Assembly (NCBI GenBank): GCA_016214785.1
Contig: JACRNV010000005.1
Coordinates: forward strand, 62,001-126,000
DNA from: Methanobacteriota archaeon
GTDB lineage: Archaea > Thermoplasmatota > Thermoplasmata > SG8-5 > JACRNV01
Reading direction: 5' to 3'
Length of the DNA stretch: 64,000 bases
The translations under genes and the position numbers were made by a program. How positions within the stretch are numbered: the first letter of the stretch is position 1; the number at the start of each line of letters is the position of its first letter. The notes under the pieces were generated by a model. That model was not told the origin of the DNA. It made no database searches and saw only the letters and a program-made list of their open reading frames with translations. Positions 7,124 through 14,783 of this stretch are shown here, piece by piece.

Positions 7124-8281
7124 ATGGCATTGGAAAGGATATTCAGGGACGTATCGAAGCTGTCGTTCGACTACATACCAGAAAAATTGGTCCATCGCGA
7201 GGCGGATCTCAAATCGCTCTTCACGATATTCCAGACCGTCGTCAGCCACGACCTCCCGCAGCGCGCGTTCATCACCGGCTCGGTGGGCACAGGGAAGACC
7301 GCGCTCTCGAAGAGGTTCTGCCTCGACTTCAAGGCCTTCGCCTCCGGGAAGGGCAAGCCCGTCGACTTCGTGACCGTGAACTGCCGGCAGCGCAGCACGG
7401 AGAACGCAGCGCTCCTGAAGATACTGATGCACTTCGACTCGAACTTCCCCGACCGAGGATTTTCAACCCCAGAGATGCTCGAGGTCCTGCGCAGGCACCT
7501 GGGGCAGAGGGGGCTGCACCTGTTCGTCGTGCTGGACGAGGCCGACGTCCTGCTGAAGAAGAGCGGCTCGGACCTGGTCTACAGCCTCAGCAGGCTCGAC
7601 GAGGAGAGGCTCTCTCCGAAGGGGCGGCTATCGCTGATCATGATATCGCAGAAGTGGGCGCTAGACATGCTCGACCCCGCGGCGCTGTCCACGTTCAAAC
7701 GGAGCAACACCGTCGAGCTCGGCAAGTACACACAAGGGCAACTCTATGACATCCTCAAGGTGCGGGCAGACCTGGCCGTCCAGCCCGGCGCCGTCGGCGA
7801 CGACGTGCTGGAGCTCATCTCTGACATAGCATCCGAGTGGGGCGACGCGCGCTACGCCATCGAGCTGCTGGAGCGGGCGGGGGTGCTGGCGCAGGAGGCC
7901 GACCAGGACGCCATCGAGGCGGAGCAGGTCCGCGCGGCGAAGGCGGACACCTACTCGGTCGTCACTGAGAGCAAGCTGGAGGCGCTGGAGATGCACGAGC
8001 TCCTCGCGCTACTCGCTGCGGCGAGGGTGCTGAGGAAGGGCGCGTTCACTACCACCGGCGACGTGGAAAAAACATACGCCGCGGCCTGCGAGGAGTACGG
8101 CGAGAAGCCGCGCGGCCACACGCAGTTCTGGGAGTACCTGAACGCCCTGGGCGCGAGCGGCCTGCTGGAGACCAAGGCATCGGGAAAGGGGACGTCGGGA
8201 AGGACGACGGTCATCTCGCTGCCGGACATACCTGCGGGGGAGCTGGCGGCGCAGATAGAGGGGATGCTGGGGAAGAAATAA
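7124..8281 (+). CDS. cdc6: Orc1/Cdc6-type replication initiator ATPase
   Basis: A 385-residue AAA+ protein: Walker A GSVGTGKTAL (about residue 51), Walker B LFVVLDEADVLL (about 135), a sensor-1 region around LSLIMISQ, a helical lid, and a C-terminal winged helix from about residue 290. This is the archaeal origin-recognition and helicase-loading protein layout. Archaeal origins often sit beside such genes; the upstream spacer (6934-7123) contains an AT-rich patch, but I could not identify clear origin recognition boxes. The start ATG at 7124 follows the AT-rich segment. Confidence 0.88.
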   Translation: MALERIFRDVSKLSFDYIPEKLVHREADLKSLFTIFQTVVSHDLPQRAFITGSVGTGKTALSKRFCLDFKAFASGKGKPVDFVTVNCRQRSTENAALLKILMHFDSNFPDRGFSTPEMLEVLRRHLGQRGLHLFVVLDEADVLLKKSGSDLVYSLSRLDEERLSPKGRLSLIMISQKWALDMLDPAALSTFKRSNTVELGKYTQGQLYDILKVRADLAVQPGAVGDDVLELISDIASEWGDARYAIELLERAGVLAQEADQDAIEAEQVRAAKADTYSVVTESKLEALEMHELLALLAAARVLRKGAFTTTGDVEKTYAAACEEYGEKPRGHTQFWEYLNALGASGLLETKASGKGTSGRTTVISLPDIPAGELAAQIEGMLGKK

Positions 8282-8338
8282 TTGAGCTTGGAATTGGTAC
8301 AAACCCCTCTAATAGAACTAAAGTTACGATTGACACGG

Positions 8339-8350
8339 TATATTAAAATA
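8339..8350 (+). promoter_or_regulatory. TATA box for the first STAND-TPR gene
   Basis: The sequence tatattaaaata is centred about 27 bp before the ATG at 8372 in an otherwise GC-rich region, consistent with a leaderless transcript. Confidence 0.6.
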
Positions 8351-8371
8351 GCTTAACCCAATCACCTTTTC

Positions 8372-10819
8372 ATGCCTAAGAGGGGGGCCCTGAGCGTCTG
8401 GGAGTCCATCGTGCTGCACCTGGCCCGCTTCTCCAGGTTCGCTGGGGAGTTCGAGGTGCCGGGCGCGGTCGTGCAGGAGGGCGTCGCCGACGGCGCGGGC
8501 GTCACGCGCGCCCACGCCGCCGTCGAGCTGAAGAAACTAAGGGACAAGAACCTCATAACCGAGAGGCTCGCCCATGTGCGCGGGGCCAAGACGAAGAAGA
8601 AGGCATACTTCCTCACCGCCGACGGCGAGGCCTCCGCGAAGCAGATGCGCGAGAGCGCCCTCAAATCCAGGCTCGCGCTCGTGACGCTGGACGGCGAGGA
8701 GAGGGAGCTGCCGGGGGCGGAATGCCTGCGCTACCTCACCGGCGCCGTGGCGCTCTCCGAGGTCGATGCGATAAAGGCCATGCTCGGCGGAGAGCGCGTG
8801 GACGCGCGCCTGCTCGCCAAGGTCGAGAAGGAGGAGCCCGGCGGCCTGCAGATGGCCGAGGGGTTCGTCGGCAGGGCGGACGAGCTGGCCGCGCTGCGCA
8901 GGTGGCTTTCTTCCGGTTCGCGCTTCATGGTCGTCCAGGGGCTGCACGGCATAGGCAAGTCGTCGCTCGTGGCAGCGGCGCTCGATGGCGCGAAGGGCGC
9001 GCACGTCTACCGCCCGACGCTCATGGACACGCCCGGGCACATGCTCGCCTTCATGCTCCGGAGCCTCTCGGGGCGCCCGGCGGGTCTGGCGGATCCCAGG
9101 GAGTCGTTCGTCAGGCTGCTGGACGCGGGCAGCGGCGCGCTCTTCGTCGTCGAGGGCTACGAGGCCGCCGCGCGGTCGCTCGACCCGTTCCTGTCCCAGT
9201 TCCTCGCGGCCGGGAAGGGGCCGCGTTTCATCATCGCAAGCGCAATCCGTCCAAGATTCTACTCCAGCTCCGACGTGGCGCAGGGGGGCGTGCGCGAGAT
9301 CCCTCTCTCGGGCCTCTCGAAGGCCGATTCGCTGACGCTCCTTGAGAGGAAGGGCGCTGCGAAGGACGTGGCCGAGCGCATCTACTCTGCCACCGGAGGG
9401 CACCCGCTCTCGATGCTGCTCGCGCCGCGCGACGCAGCCGCGGGCAAGGGCACGCTCACGGGCATATTGCAGAAGGCCGTCTCCTCCCTCGACCGAGAGG
9501 AGGCCGGTGCCATCGTCTCGCTGGCCATATTCAGGAAGCCGGTCCCGCCCATCGCCGCGCGGGTAACGGACGCGTCGCTCGCCTCCGCCCTCGCGGGCAA
9601 GGGCTTCGCCGTCGAGGACCGGGAAGGGAATATCATCGCCCACCCCTGCGTGCGCGAGGCCGTACTGTCGAGGCTCGGCGCGCAGCAGCTCAAGGTCCTG
9701 CACTCGAAGGCCGCGGACTACTGGCTCGACGCCGGCGGGTACCTGGAGAGGCTCCACCACCTGGTCGAGGCCCAGCGGCACGGCGAGGCGCGCATGCTCC
9801 TCACCTCGCGCTGCGCGGAGCTGGAGGGCGAGGCCGGGCCGTCGGAACTCCTCGCTACCGTCCGCGGCGTGGAGATAAGGGACAGGGACGTGCGCTACCG
9901 GCTCGCCCTCGCGGGCCTTGCGCTCGACGCGGGCCAGCATCAGGCCGCGCTCGCGTACTCGACCCTGAAGGCCACGCCCGGCGACCGGGCGCTCGGCGCC
10001 GAGGCGACGGTGATCAGGGCCCGCGTCCTCACGAGGCTAGGGAAGATTGCAGAGGCCGAGACTGCGCTGGAGAGCGCGGCGCCGGACGCCGACGGGGACG
10101 CCAAACTGGAGCTGGAGCGGCTCCTGGGCAGCCTGCGGATGAAGAGGGGGCAGTACGATGAGGCGCGCTCGTCCTTCGCCCGCGTCTTCGAGGCCGCGAG
10201 CGGCGAGGCCGCGGCCGAGGCGGCCAACCAGCTCGCGAACATCGATCTCATGCTCGGCAATTTCAAGGAGGCGTCCCGCTGGCTCGAGGCCGGCATCGAC
10301 GCCTGCGGCGGCGGCGCGACCTCGGTCGCCCTTCGCGCGAACTACGCCCTCGCGTCCGCGTCAAGAGGAAAGGAGGAGGAGGCGCTGGGCCACTTCGGCG
10401 CCGCGCTCAAGGAGGCGCGCAGGCTCGGCCTGCCGATGTACGAGGCGGAGATAAGCGCGAACATGTCCGATTTGCTCTCGAAGGGCAACAAATGCGAGGA
10501 GGCGCTGCCCCTGGCCGAGCGCTCCGTCGAGCTGCTCAGGTCCCTGGGCGTGCGGGACAGGCTCGGGCTCGCGCTCCTGAACATGGGGCGCACCCTCGCC
10601 TGCCTGAAGAGGAGGGAGCGGGCGCTGGAGACGCTCGACGAGGCCGTCTCGCTCAACGGCTTCGTCGCCGACCCGCGCGCGCGGGCGAGGCGGCTCCTGG
10701 ACGCCTCGGAGTCGTACGCGATGCTCGGCGCAACGGCGAAATCGAAAGAGATGAAGGACGCCGCGCGCGCCAACGGCGGGAAGGCGCCGGCCAAAGGCCG
10801 ACCAAGGAGAAAAAGATAA
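8372..10819 (+). CDS. wHTH - STAND ATPase - TPR regulatory protein
   Basis: An 815-residue protein in three parts. Residues 1-95 form a winged helix (VTRAHAAVELKKLRDKNLITERLAH with a KKKAYFLTADG wing). About 165-420 form a STAND/AAA+ module that opens with FVGRADELAALRRWL and has Walker A GLHGIGKSSL and Walker B GALFVVEGYE. From about 430 to the end there are TPR-like helices. STAND proteins act as ATP-dependent switches that oligomerise when the sensor repeats bind a ligand; here the probable output is DNA binding. A paralogue with the same order lies at 16109-18817. It may be cotranscribed with the small coiled-coil gene that follows. Confidence 0.85.
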   Translation: MPKRGALSVWESIVLHLARFSRFAGEFEVPGAVVQEGVADGAGVTRAHAAVELKKLRDKNLITERLAHVRGAKTKKKAYFLTADGEASAKQMRESALKSRLALVTLDGEERELPGAECLRYLTGAVALSEVDAIKAMLGGERVDARLLAKVEKEEPGGLQMAEGFVGRADELAALRRWLSSGSRFMVVQGLHGIGKSSLVAAALDGAKGAHVYRPTLMDTPGHMLAFMLRSLSGRPAGLADPRESFVRLLDAGSGALFVVEGYEAAARSLDPFLSQFLAAGKGPRFIIASAIRPRFYSSSDVAQGGVREIPLSGLSKADSLTLLERKGAAKDVAERIYSATGGHPLSMLLAPRDAAAGKGTLTGILQKAVSSLDREEAGAIVSLAIFRKPVPPIAARVTDASLASALAGKGFAVEDREGNIIAHPCVREAVLSRLGAQQLKVLHSKAADYWLDAGGYLERLHHLVEAQRHGEARMLLTSRCAELEGEAGPSELLATVRGVEIRDRDVRYRLALAGLALDAGQHQAALAYSTLKATPGDRALGAEATVIRARVLTRLGKIAEAETALESAAPDADGDAKLELERLLGSLRMKRGQYDEARSSFARVFEAASGEAAAEAANQLANIDLMLGNFKEASRWLEAGIDACGGGATSVALRANYALASASRGKEEEALGHFGAALKEARRLGLPMYEAEISANMSDLLSKGNKCEEALPLAERSVELLRSLGVRDRLGLALLNMGRTLACLKRRERALETLDEAVSLNGFVADPRARARRLLDASESYAMLGATAKSKEMKDAARANGGKAPAKGRPRRKR

Positions 10820-10861
10820 GAACATGCGCGCATATGGCCCGCGGGGCAAAGGAGGCGTGCG

Positions 10862-11041
10862 ATGACCGACGACACAAAGGAGCTCATCAAGGAGGTCAGG
10901 CATCTCAGGGAGGAGCTGCGCCAGATCCGCGAGGTCGTCAACTCGCTCGTCCAGATAGTCATGGAGATGGACGAGTTCGAGGACGAGCCAGAGTTCCCGA
11001 GCCTCCCGGGGAGCCAGAGCCCGCCGTCGTTCAACAACTGA
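10862..11041 (+). CDS. Small coiled-coil protein (59 aa, absent from the ORF track)
   Basis: ATG at 10862 after the strong ribosome binding site AAAGGAGGCG. The first 40 residues form a charged amphipathic helix (KELIKEVRHLREELRQIREV) likely to make a coiled coil, and the tail is acidic then Pro/Ser-rich. The gene lies between the STAND-TPR gene and the SHMT-like gene with no room for separate promoters. Coding is supported by the ribosome site, GC-rich third positions and tight spacing. The function is unknown; it could be an oligomerisation partner for either neighbour. Confidence 0.75.
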   Translation: MTDDTKELIKEVRHLREELRQIREVVNSLVQIVMEMDEFEDEPEFPSLPGSQSPPSFNN

Positions 11042-11051
11042 GGTGGGCGCA

Positions 11052-12272
11052 GTGCCATCGAAGGACTTTTCCGCGCTCGCGAAGGCCCACGACGACTGGC
11101 GCCTGAAGAGATGCATAAACCTCATACCATCCGAGAATATCATGAGCCCGACGGCCAGAGCCCTTCTTTCCTCGGACCTGGCGAGCCGCTACTCTCTCCC
11201 AATCAACGACGTCGTGCACGGCGCGTTCGTCGAGAACGCCTACCGCGGCACGCGCTATTCCGACGAGATTACCATATCGGCCGAGAGGCTGGCCTGCGAG
11301 GCCTTCGGCGCGCGGCACGTCTCGCTCGCGCCGCTCTCCGGGCACGTCGCAGCGATATTAATGCTCTCGGCGCTCTGCCGCAAGGGCGATACTGTCATGT
11401 CCCTCAGCTCGTCGGACGGCGGGTACGACGGGTACTGCAAAAAATATATACCAGACATGCTCGGGCTCGGGACGAGGTGCCTGCCATTCGACCAGTCGTT
11501 ATGGAACATAGACGTCGAGGCCGCGTGCGCGGCCATCCTCAGGTTCAGGCCGCGGCTCGTCGTGCTGGGCGCCAGCTACCTGCCCTTCCCGCACCCGGTC
11601 AGGGAGCTGTCGGAGGCGTGCGCCACCGCCGGAGCCTTCCTGGGCTACGACGCAGCTCATGTCCTGGGTATACTCCCAAGCTTCCAGCAGCCGCTTAGGG
11701 AGGGCGCGGACATCGTAGTTGCAAACACCCACAAGACATTCTGGGGCCCGCAGGGCGGCCTGGCGATGGCCAACGACCCCGAGATAGACCAGGCCGTGCG
11801 CCGCAACCTCACCTGGCGCACTCTGGATAACACGCACCTCAACCGCATCGCGGCGACGGGCCAGGCCTTACTGGAATACAAGAGGCACGGCAAGGCCTAC
11901 GCCGCGCAGGTCGTGAAGAACTCCCGCGCGCTGGCGGCCGCGCTCGACGGCGGCGGCTTTCCGGTGAGATTCAAGAAGCTCGGCTACACGCGCTCCCACC
12001 AGATCCTGCTGGGTATCGACGGGATGAAGAAAATGTTCCGCGCGGACAGCAACACCATCGCCAAGCGCCTCGAGAGATACAACGTGATAACCGATGCGGT
12101 CGGACGCCTCGGCACGCAAGAGGTCACGAGGATGGGGCTCAGGGAGCGCGACATGAAGGAGCTTGCGGAGCTCATTTTCATGGGCGCAAGCGGGGAGAAC
12201 ATCGGGAAAGGCGTGAGGGCGCTGAGAAAGAGGATGAAACTCTGCTACGTTCTGAAAAAGAGGGGAGACTGA
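11052..12272 (+). CDS. Divergent serine hydroxymethyltransferase-like PLP enzyme
   Basis: A fold-type I PLP enzyme of about 406 residues. SHMT landmarks are recognisable: LIPSENIMSP near the N-terminus, YRGTRYSDEI, the cofactor Asp region FLGYDAAHVLGI, and the Schiff-base Lys in ANTHKTFWGPQGG. The usual glycine-rich substrate loop (family EGYPGKRYY) is replaced by VENAYRGTRY, and the protein diverges elsewhere, so an aldolase-type activity on another beta-hydroxy amino acid is possible. The GTG at 11052 is preferred over that at 11043 because GAGGTG (11040-11045) then serves as ribosome binding site at normal spacing. Confidence 0.75.
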   Translation: MPSKDFSALAKAHDDWRLKRCINLIPSENIMSPTARALLSSDLASRYSLPINDVVHGAFVENAYRGTRYSDEITISAERLACEAFGARHVSLAPLSGHVAAILMLSALCRKGDTVMSLSSSDGGYDGYCKKYIPDMLGLGTRCLPFDQSLWNIDVEAACAAILRFRPRLVVLGASYLPFPHPVRELSEACATAGAFLGYDAAHVLGILPSFQQPLREGADIVVANTHKTFWGPQGGLAMANDPEIDQAVRRNLTWRTLDNTHLNRIAATGQALLEYKRHGKAYAAQVVKNSRALAAALDGGGFPVRFKKLGYTRSHQILLGIDGMKKMFRADSNTIAKRLERYNVITDAVGRLGTQEVTRMGLRERDMKELAELIFMGASGENIGKGVRALRKRMKLCYVLKKRGD

Positions 12273-12278
12273 CATAAT

Positions 12279-13112
12279 TTGAGTGTTAAAAAGGACTATT
12301 GTTCCTATATTGCATTTCTTGATGTGCTCGGCTTCAAAGATATGATAGATAAGAACGAACATGATAAAATGAAAGAGATATATTCAACCAACCTGACATC
12401 TAATGTTAAAAGGAGTGTATCACCAGATTCAATACGCATGGTAAATAAAGATGGAAAGGAAGTATCACTTTCAGAATTGAATGAAACCCTAGTGAATTCA
12501 TTGATTATTTCAGATAGTATTATACTCTGGACTGATGACGATTCATCGGAGAGTTTTTTTAATATCATAAAAGGTGCAGGTATACTTTTAAGAAATTTTA
12601 TTATTGGGGGGTTACCGCTCAGAGGTTGTATTACATTGGGTGAATTTAGTCTTCGGTACAGTCAAATGAGATCGAATAGGCAGAATATTCAAATGACTAT
12701 ATTTGGTAAAGCCATTACAAATGCGTATTCCAAAACAGACATTCAACAATGGGTCGGATGCACAGTAGATAACGATGCTATAAAAAAATTTCGGGAATGG
12801 GAGAAAAAACATTCTACTATGTCGAATTTTGCATCAATTGAATGGTTTTGCAAATTGAAGCTTCTTGCTAGATATAAAGTTCCTTTAAAATATGGTCCTT
12901 TAGAAAAAAAATATGTCATCGATTGGATTTCAAACACCGAAATAACAGAAAGGATTATTCGAGAAGCATTCTCAAAACATAAAAAGACTGTAAATGATTG
13001 GGATGTTCGGTATAAGCTAGAAAACACAATCAAATTTTATCAATTCATCAAAATGAAGAAAACCCACATACAATATGATGCTTTTACACTTCGAGACGTT
13101 CCACCTAAATAG
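12279..13112 (+). CDS. Class III nucleotidyl cyclase-like protein, AT-rich orphan
   Basis: A 277-residue protein. By eye it follows the order of class III cyclase catalytic domains: IAFLDVLGFKDMI (first metal Asp, like FxDIxGFT), ISDSIIL (second metal Asp, like GDSxMA), LRGCITLGEF (like RxGIHTGxV), and TIFGKAITNAYSKTD (like VxGxxVNxAxRLE). The base composition is strongly AT-rich against both neighbours, suggesting transfer. The start is a TTG six bases after the previous stop. Related cyclase-like proteins occur in antiphage signalling systems such as Pycsar, but no effector gene lies beside this one. Activity and nucleotide are unknown. Confidence 0.6.
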   Translation: MSVKKDYCSYIAFLDVLGFKDMIDKNEHDKMKEIYSTNLTSNVKRSVSPDSIRMVNKDGKEVSLSELNETLVNSLIISDSIILWTDDDSSESFFNIIKGAGILLRNFIIGGLPLRGCITLGEFSLRYSQMRSNRQNIQMTIFGKAITNAYSKTDIQQWVGCTVDNDAIKKFREWEKKHSTMSNFASIEWFCKLKLLARYKVPLKYGPLEKKYVIDWISNTEITERIIREAFSKHKKTVNDWDVRYKLENTIKFYQFIKMKKTHIQYDAFTLRDVPPK

Positions 13113-13189
13113 CCCCTGATGGCTGAGGTTTTTGACTACGTTAGGTGCAAAGCCGCACTTCGACGATTCGAGAATTGACAAGTAGAGCA

Positions 13190-13990
13190 TTATTTTTTAT
13201 ATCCAGCTTTCAGCTTCTTCACTCTCGTCCCGATGAGCTTCCTGATTTTTTCATAGCTCGGCGGCGGCCCGGTGCGCACGAACTTCCCGTCGATGAAAAG
13301 CGCGTCCGAGAGCCCCCATTCGCGCATCGTCGCCTTGTCCATCGTGCCTATCTCCGTGAAAACGACGGCGTCGCCGAACTCCGCGCTGGCCCGCTTCGCC
13401 CTTTCATAGACGATGTTCTGCGCCGGGCACCACCCGTTCACGAACGACGTGACCGCGACCTTCCCGGGCACCAGGACGGGCTTTCTCACTTGCTTGATCC
13501 ACCTCGGCGGCTCCGCATCGTCCGAGAACCGCTTCCAGAGCAGGACCGCGATGCCGTCCTTGTCCGCTTGCACATAACCGTGCTTCTTGAACCACGAGGC
13601 CTTCATCCAAAATGGCAGCGAAAGACCCCAGGCCGCGATGCCCTTGGCGCCGAGGGCTCTGGCATCCTCCTCCGCGGCATTCAGGAGCGCGGCGCCCATC
13701 CCGCGCTTCTGAAAATCGCCCCGTCCCTGCTTGTGGCCATGGACCCATATGCAGGAGATGAAGTAGAGCCCATCCCCTTCAACGTGGGAGCGCTCAATCG
13801 GGATGTACTGAATCATGCCGCCGACAACGCCATCGTCGTTGGCGGCCAGCTTCACCCTTAGGCCATTCTTTTCCATGGCCTTGAACCAGAGGTCCTTTTT
13901 ATTTCCCGCGTCTTTCATCTCGTCGGACCAGTCCTCGAGGCATTGGAGATAGAGAGAATAGGGCTCTGGAGCGAGGTCGAGGATTTTCAT
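13190..13990 (-). CDS. GNAT acetyltransferase with YoaP-like C-terminal domain
   Basis: A 266-residue protein. The N-terminal half is a GNAT fold with the acetyl-CoA loop in HKQGRGDFQKRGMGAALLNAAEEDARALGA. The C-terminal part (about 155-266: VLVPGKVAVTSFVNGWCPAQNIVYERAKRASAEFG, then SDALFIDGKFVRTGPPPSYEKI) resembles the YoaP-like thioredoxin-type domain. The substrate is unknown. It follows the GyrI-like gene by about 20 bp on the same strand, and the pair probably forms an operon. Confidence 0.8.
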   Translation of the reverse strand: MKILDLAPEPYSLYLQCLEDWSDEMKDAGNKKDLWFKAMEKNGLRVKLAANDDGVVGGMIQYIPIERSHVEGDGLYFISCIWVHGHKQGRGDFQKRGMGAALLNAAEEDARALGAKGIAAWGLSLPFWMKASWFKKHGYVQADKDGIAVLLWKRFSDDAEPPRWIKQVRKPVLVPGKVAVTSFVNGWCPAQNIVYERAKRASAEFGDAVVFTEIGTMDKATMREWGLSDALFIDGKFVRTGPPPSYEKIRKLIGTRVKKLKAGYKK

Positions 13991-14011
13991 TGATGGCCCT
14001 CCACGGGCAGG

Positions 14012-14485
14012 TCACTTCTTCTTCCTTATCGGCACCTGGATGTTGGCGTATATTATCGTCTTCGCCCCCTCGACCGTGGGCTTCTTGGTGTATATCTCGA
14101 GGCACGGCCCCGAGCACTCGTAGCCGTTGGCCGCGACCCATTCCATAACCTTCCTGTAGGTCTCGGGGAACTCGGTGCCCGGCGCCTTGTGCTTTATGAC
14201 CGCGACCTCCATCTCGGGGAGTATCTTGACCTTAACGCCCTTCGACGGCACGGCCTCGCCCTTGAGGGTTATAGCGATTTCGCTCTTCAGCTTCTCGGGC
14301 GGGGTGACCTTGGGGTCGTCCGGGTACATTGCGAACGGGTGGAAGCCGGGCATCACCTTGTTCTCCTTCGCGAAGCCGTAGAGCTTGCCAATATATACAT
14401 CAAACGGTATCTTGTCGTACGGCCCCGTGTGCTCGACGTACGCGATCTTCGTTGCTTCCCTCTTCTTGACAACAATTTCCGGCAT
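14012..14485 (-). CDS. GyrI-like small-molecule-binding domain protein
   Basis: A 157-residue stand-alone GyrI/SBMC (AraC effector-binding) domain. The pattern TKIAYVEHTGPYDKIPFDVYIGKLYGFAKE, the PDDPKVTPPEKLKSEIAITL strand and VIKHKAPGTEFPETYRKVMEWVAANGY are typical of the family. Members bind or hydrolyse small hydrophobic molecules. It is upstream of the GNAT-YoaP gene, perhaps with a detoxification role. Its 5' region holds two overlapping hairpins at 14498-14529. Confidence 0.8.
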   Translation of the reverse strand: MPEIVVKKREATKIAYVEHTGPYDKIPFDVYIGKLYGFAKENKVMPGFHPFAMYPDDPKVTPPEKLKSEIAITLKGEAVPSKGVKVKILPEMEVAVIKHKAPGTEFPETYRKVMEWVAANGYECSGPCLEIYTKKPTVEGAKTIIYANIQVPIRKKK

Positions 14486-14497
14486 TGAATCCCCTCA

Positions 14498-14529
14498 GCG
14501 GGCAGAGCCCGCCAATGAACATTGGCGGG
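14498..14529 (-). promoter_or_regulatory. Two mutually exclusive hairpins in the 5' region of the GyrI-like gene
   Basis: CCCGCCAATG-AA-CATTGGCGGG (14508-14529) is a perfect 10-bp inverted repeat. It overlaps a second hairpin GCGGGC-AGA-GCCCGC (14498-14512), so only one can form at a time. They lie 13-44 bp upstream of the start codon at 14485. They could be an operator dyad or an RNA switch. Confidence 0.4.
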
Positions 14530-14587
14530 AGGGATTAAGAACCTTTCCAATGGGGGGGCGAAACTACAAATAGAGTTTCTGAGAACC

Positions 14588-14626
14588 GTTTCGCTAGGAG
14601 ATTTACAGGAAAATCTCCGGCGAAAC
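14588..14626. repeat. Dispersed hairpin repeat, family B, copy 1
   Basis: The outer arms GTTTCGC and GCGAAAC enclose the inner stem GGAGATTT / AAATCTCC with loop ACAGGA. Copies 2-4 share the TAGGAGA and TTCTCC or ATCTCC core but differ in the inner arms by paired changes. Confidence 0.75.
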
Positions 14627-14650
14627 TACTCTGGATATTCACAGAAAACC

Positions 14651-14687
14651 GTTTCTATAGGAGAATCACAAGAGATTCTCCGGCAAA
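14651..14687. repeat. Dispersed hairpin repeat, family B, copy 2
   Basis: GTTTCTATAGGAGAATC, loop ACAAGA, then GATTCTCCGGCAAAAG. The inner stem is GGAGAATC / GATTCTCC. The block TAGGAGAATCACAAGAGATT is identical in the copy at 46538, 32 kb away. The gap to copy 1 is 24 bp; the same paired arrangement occurs at 46477-46575. Confidence 0.75.
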
Positions 14688-14783
14688 AGTGCCCGAATGA
14701 GGCGTCGAGCGTCCAGAAACCGCCGGAATCTGCTCTTGAAATGCTTGAACCGTCCACAAGATGGCGGCGGTTCCCCGACCCTT

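Noticed and set aside
8537-9940. 467-aa minus ORF opposite the STAND-TPR gene
   Set aside because: Antisense shadow in GC-rich DNA; its product is low-complexity Arg/Glu/Leu, while the plus frame has clear ATPase and TPR domains.
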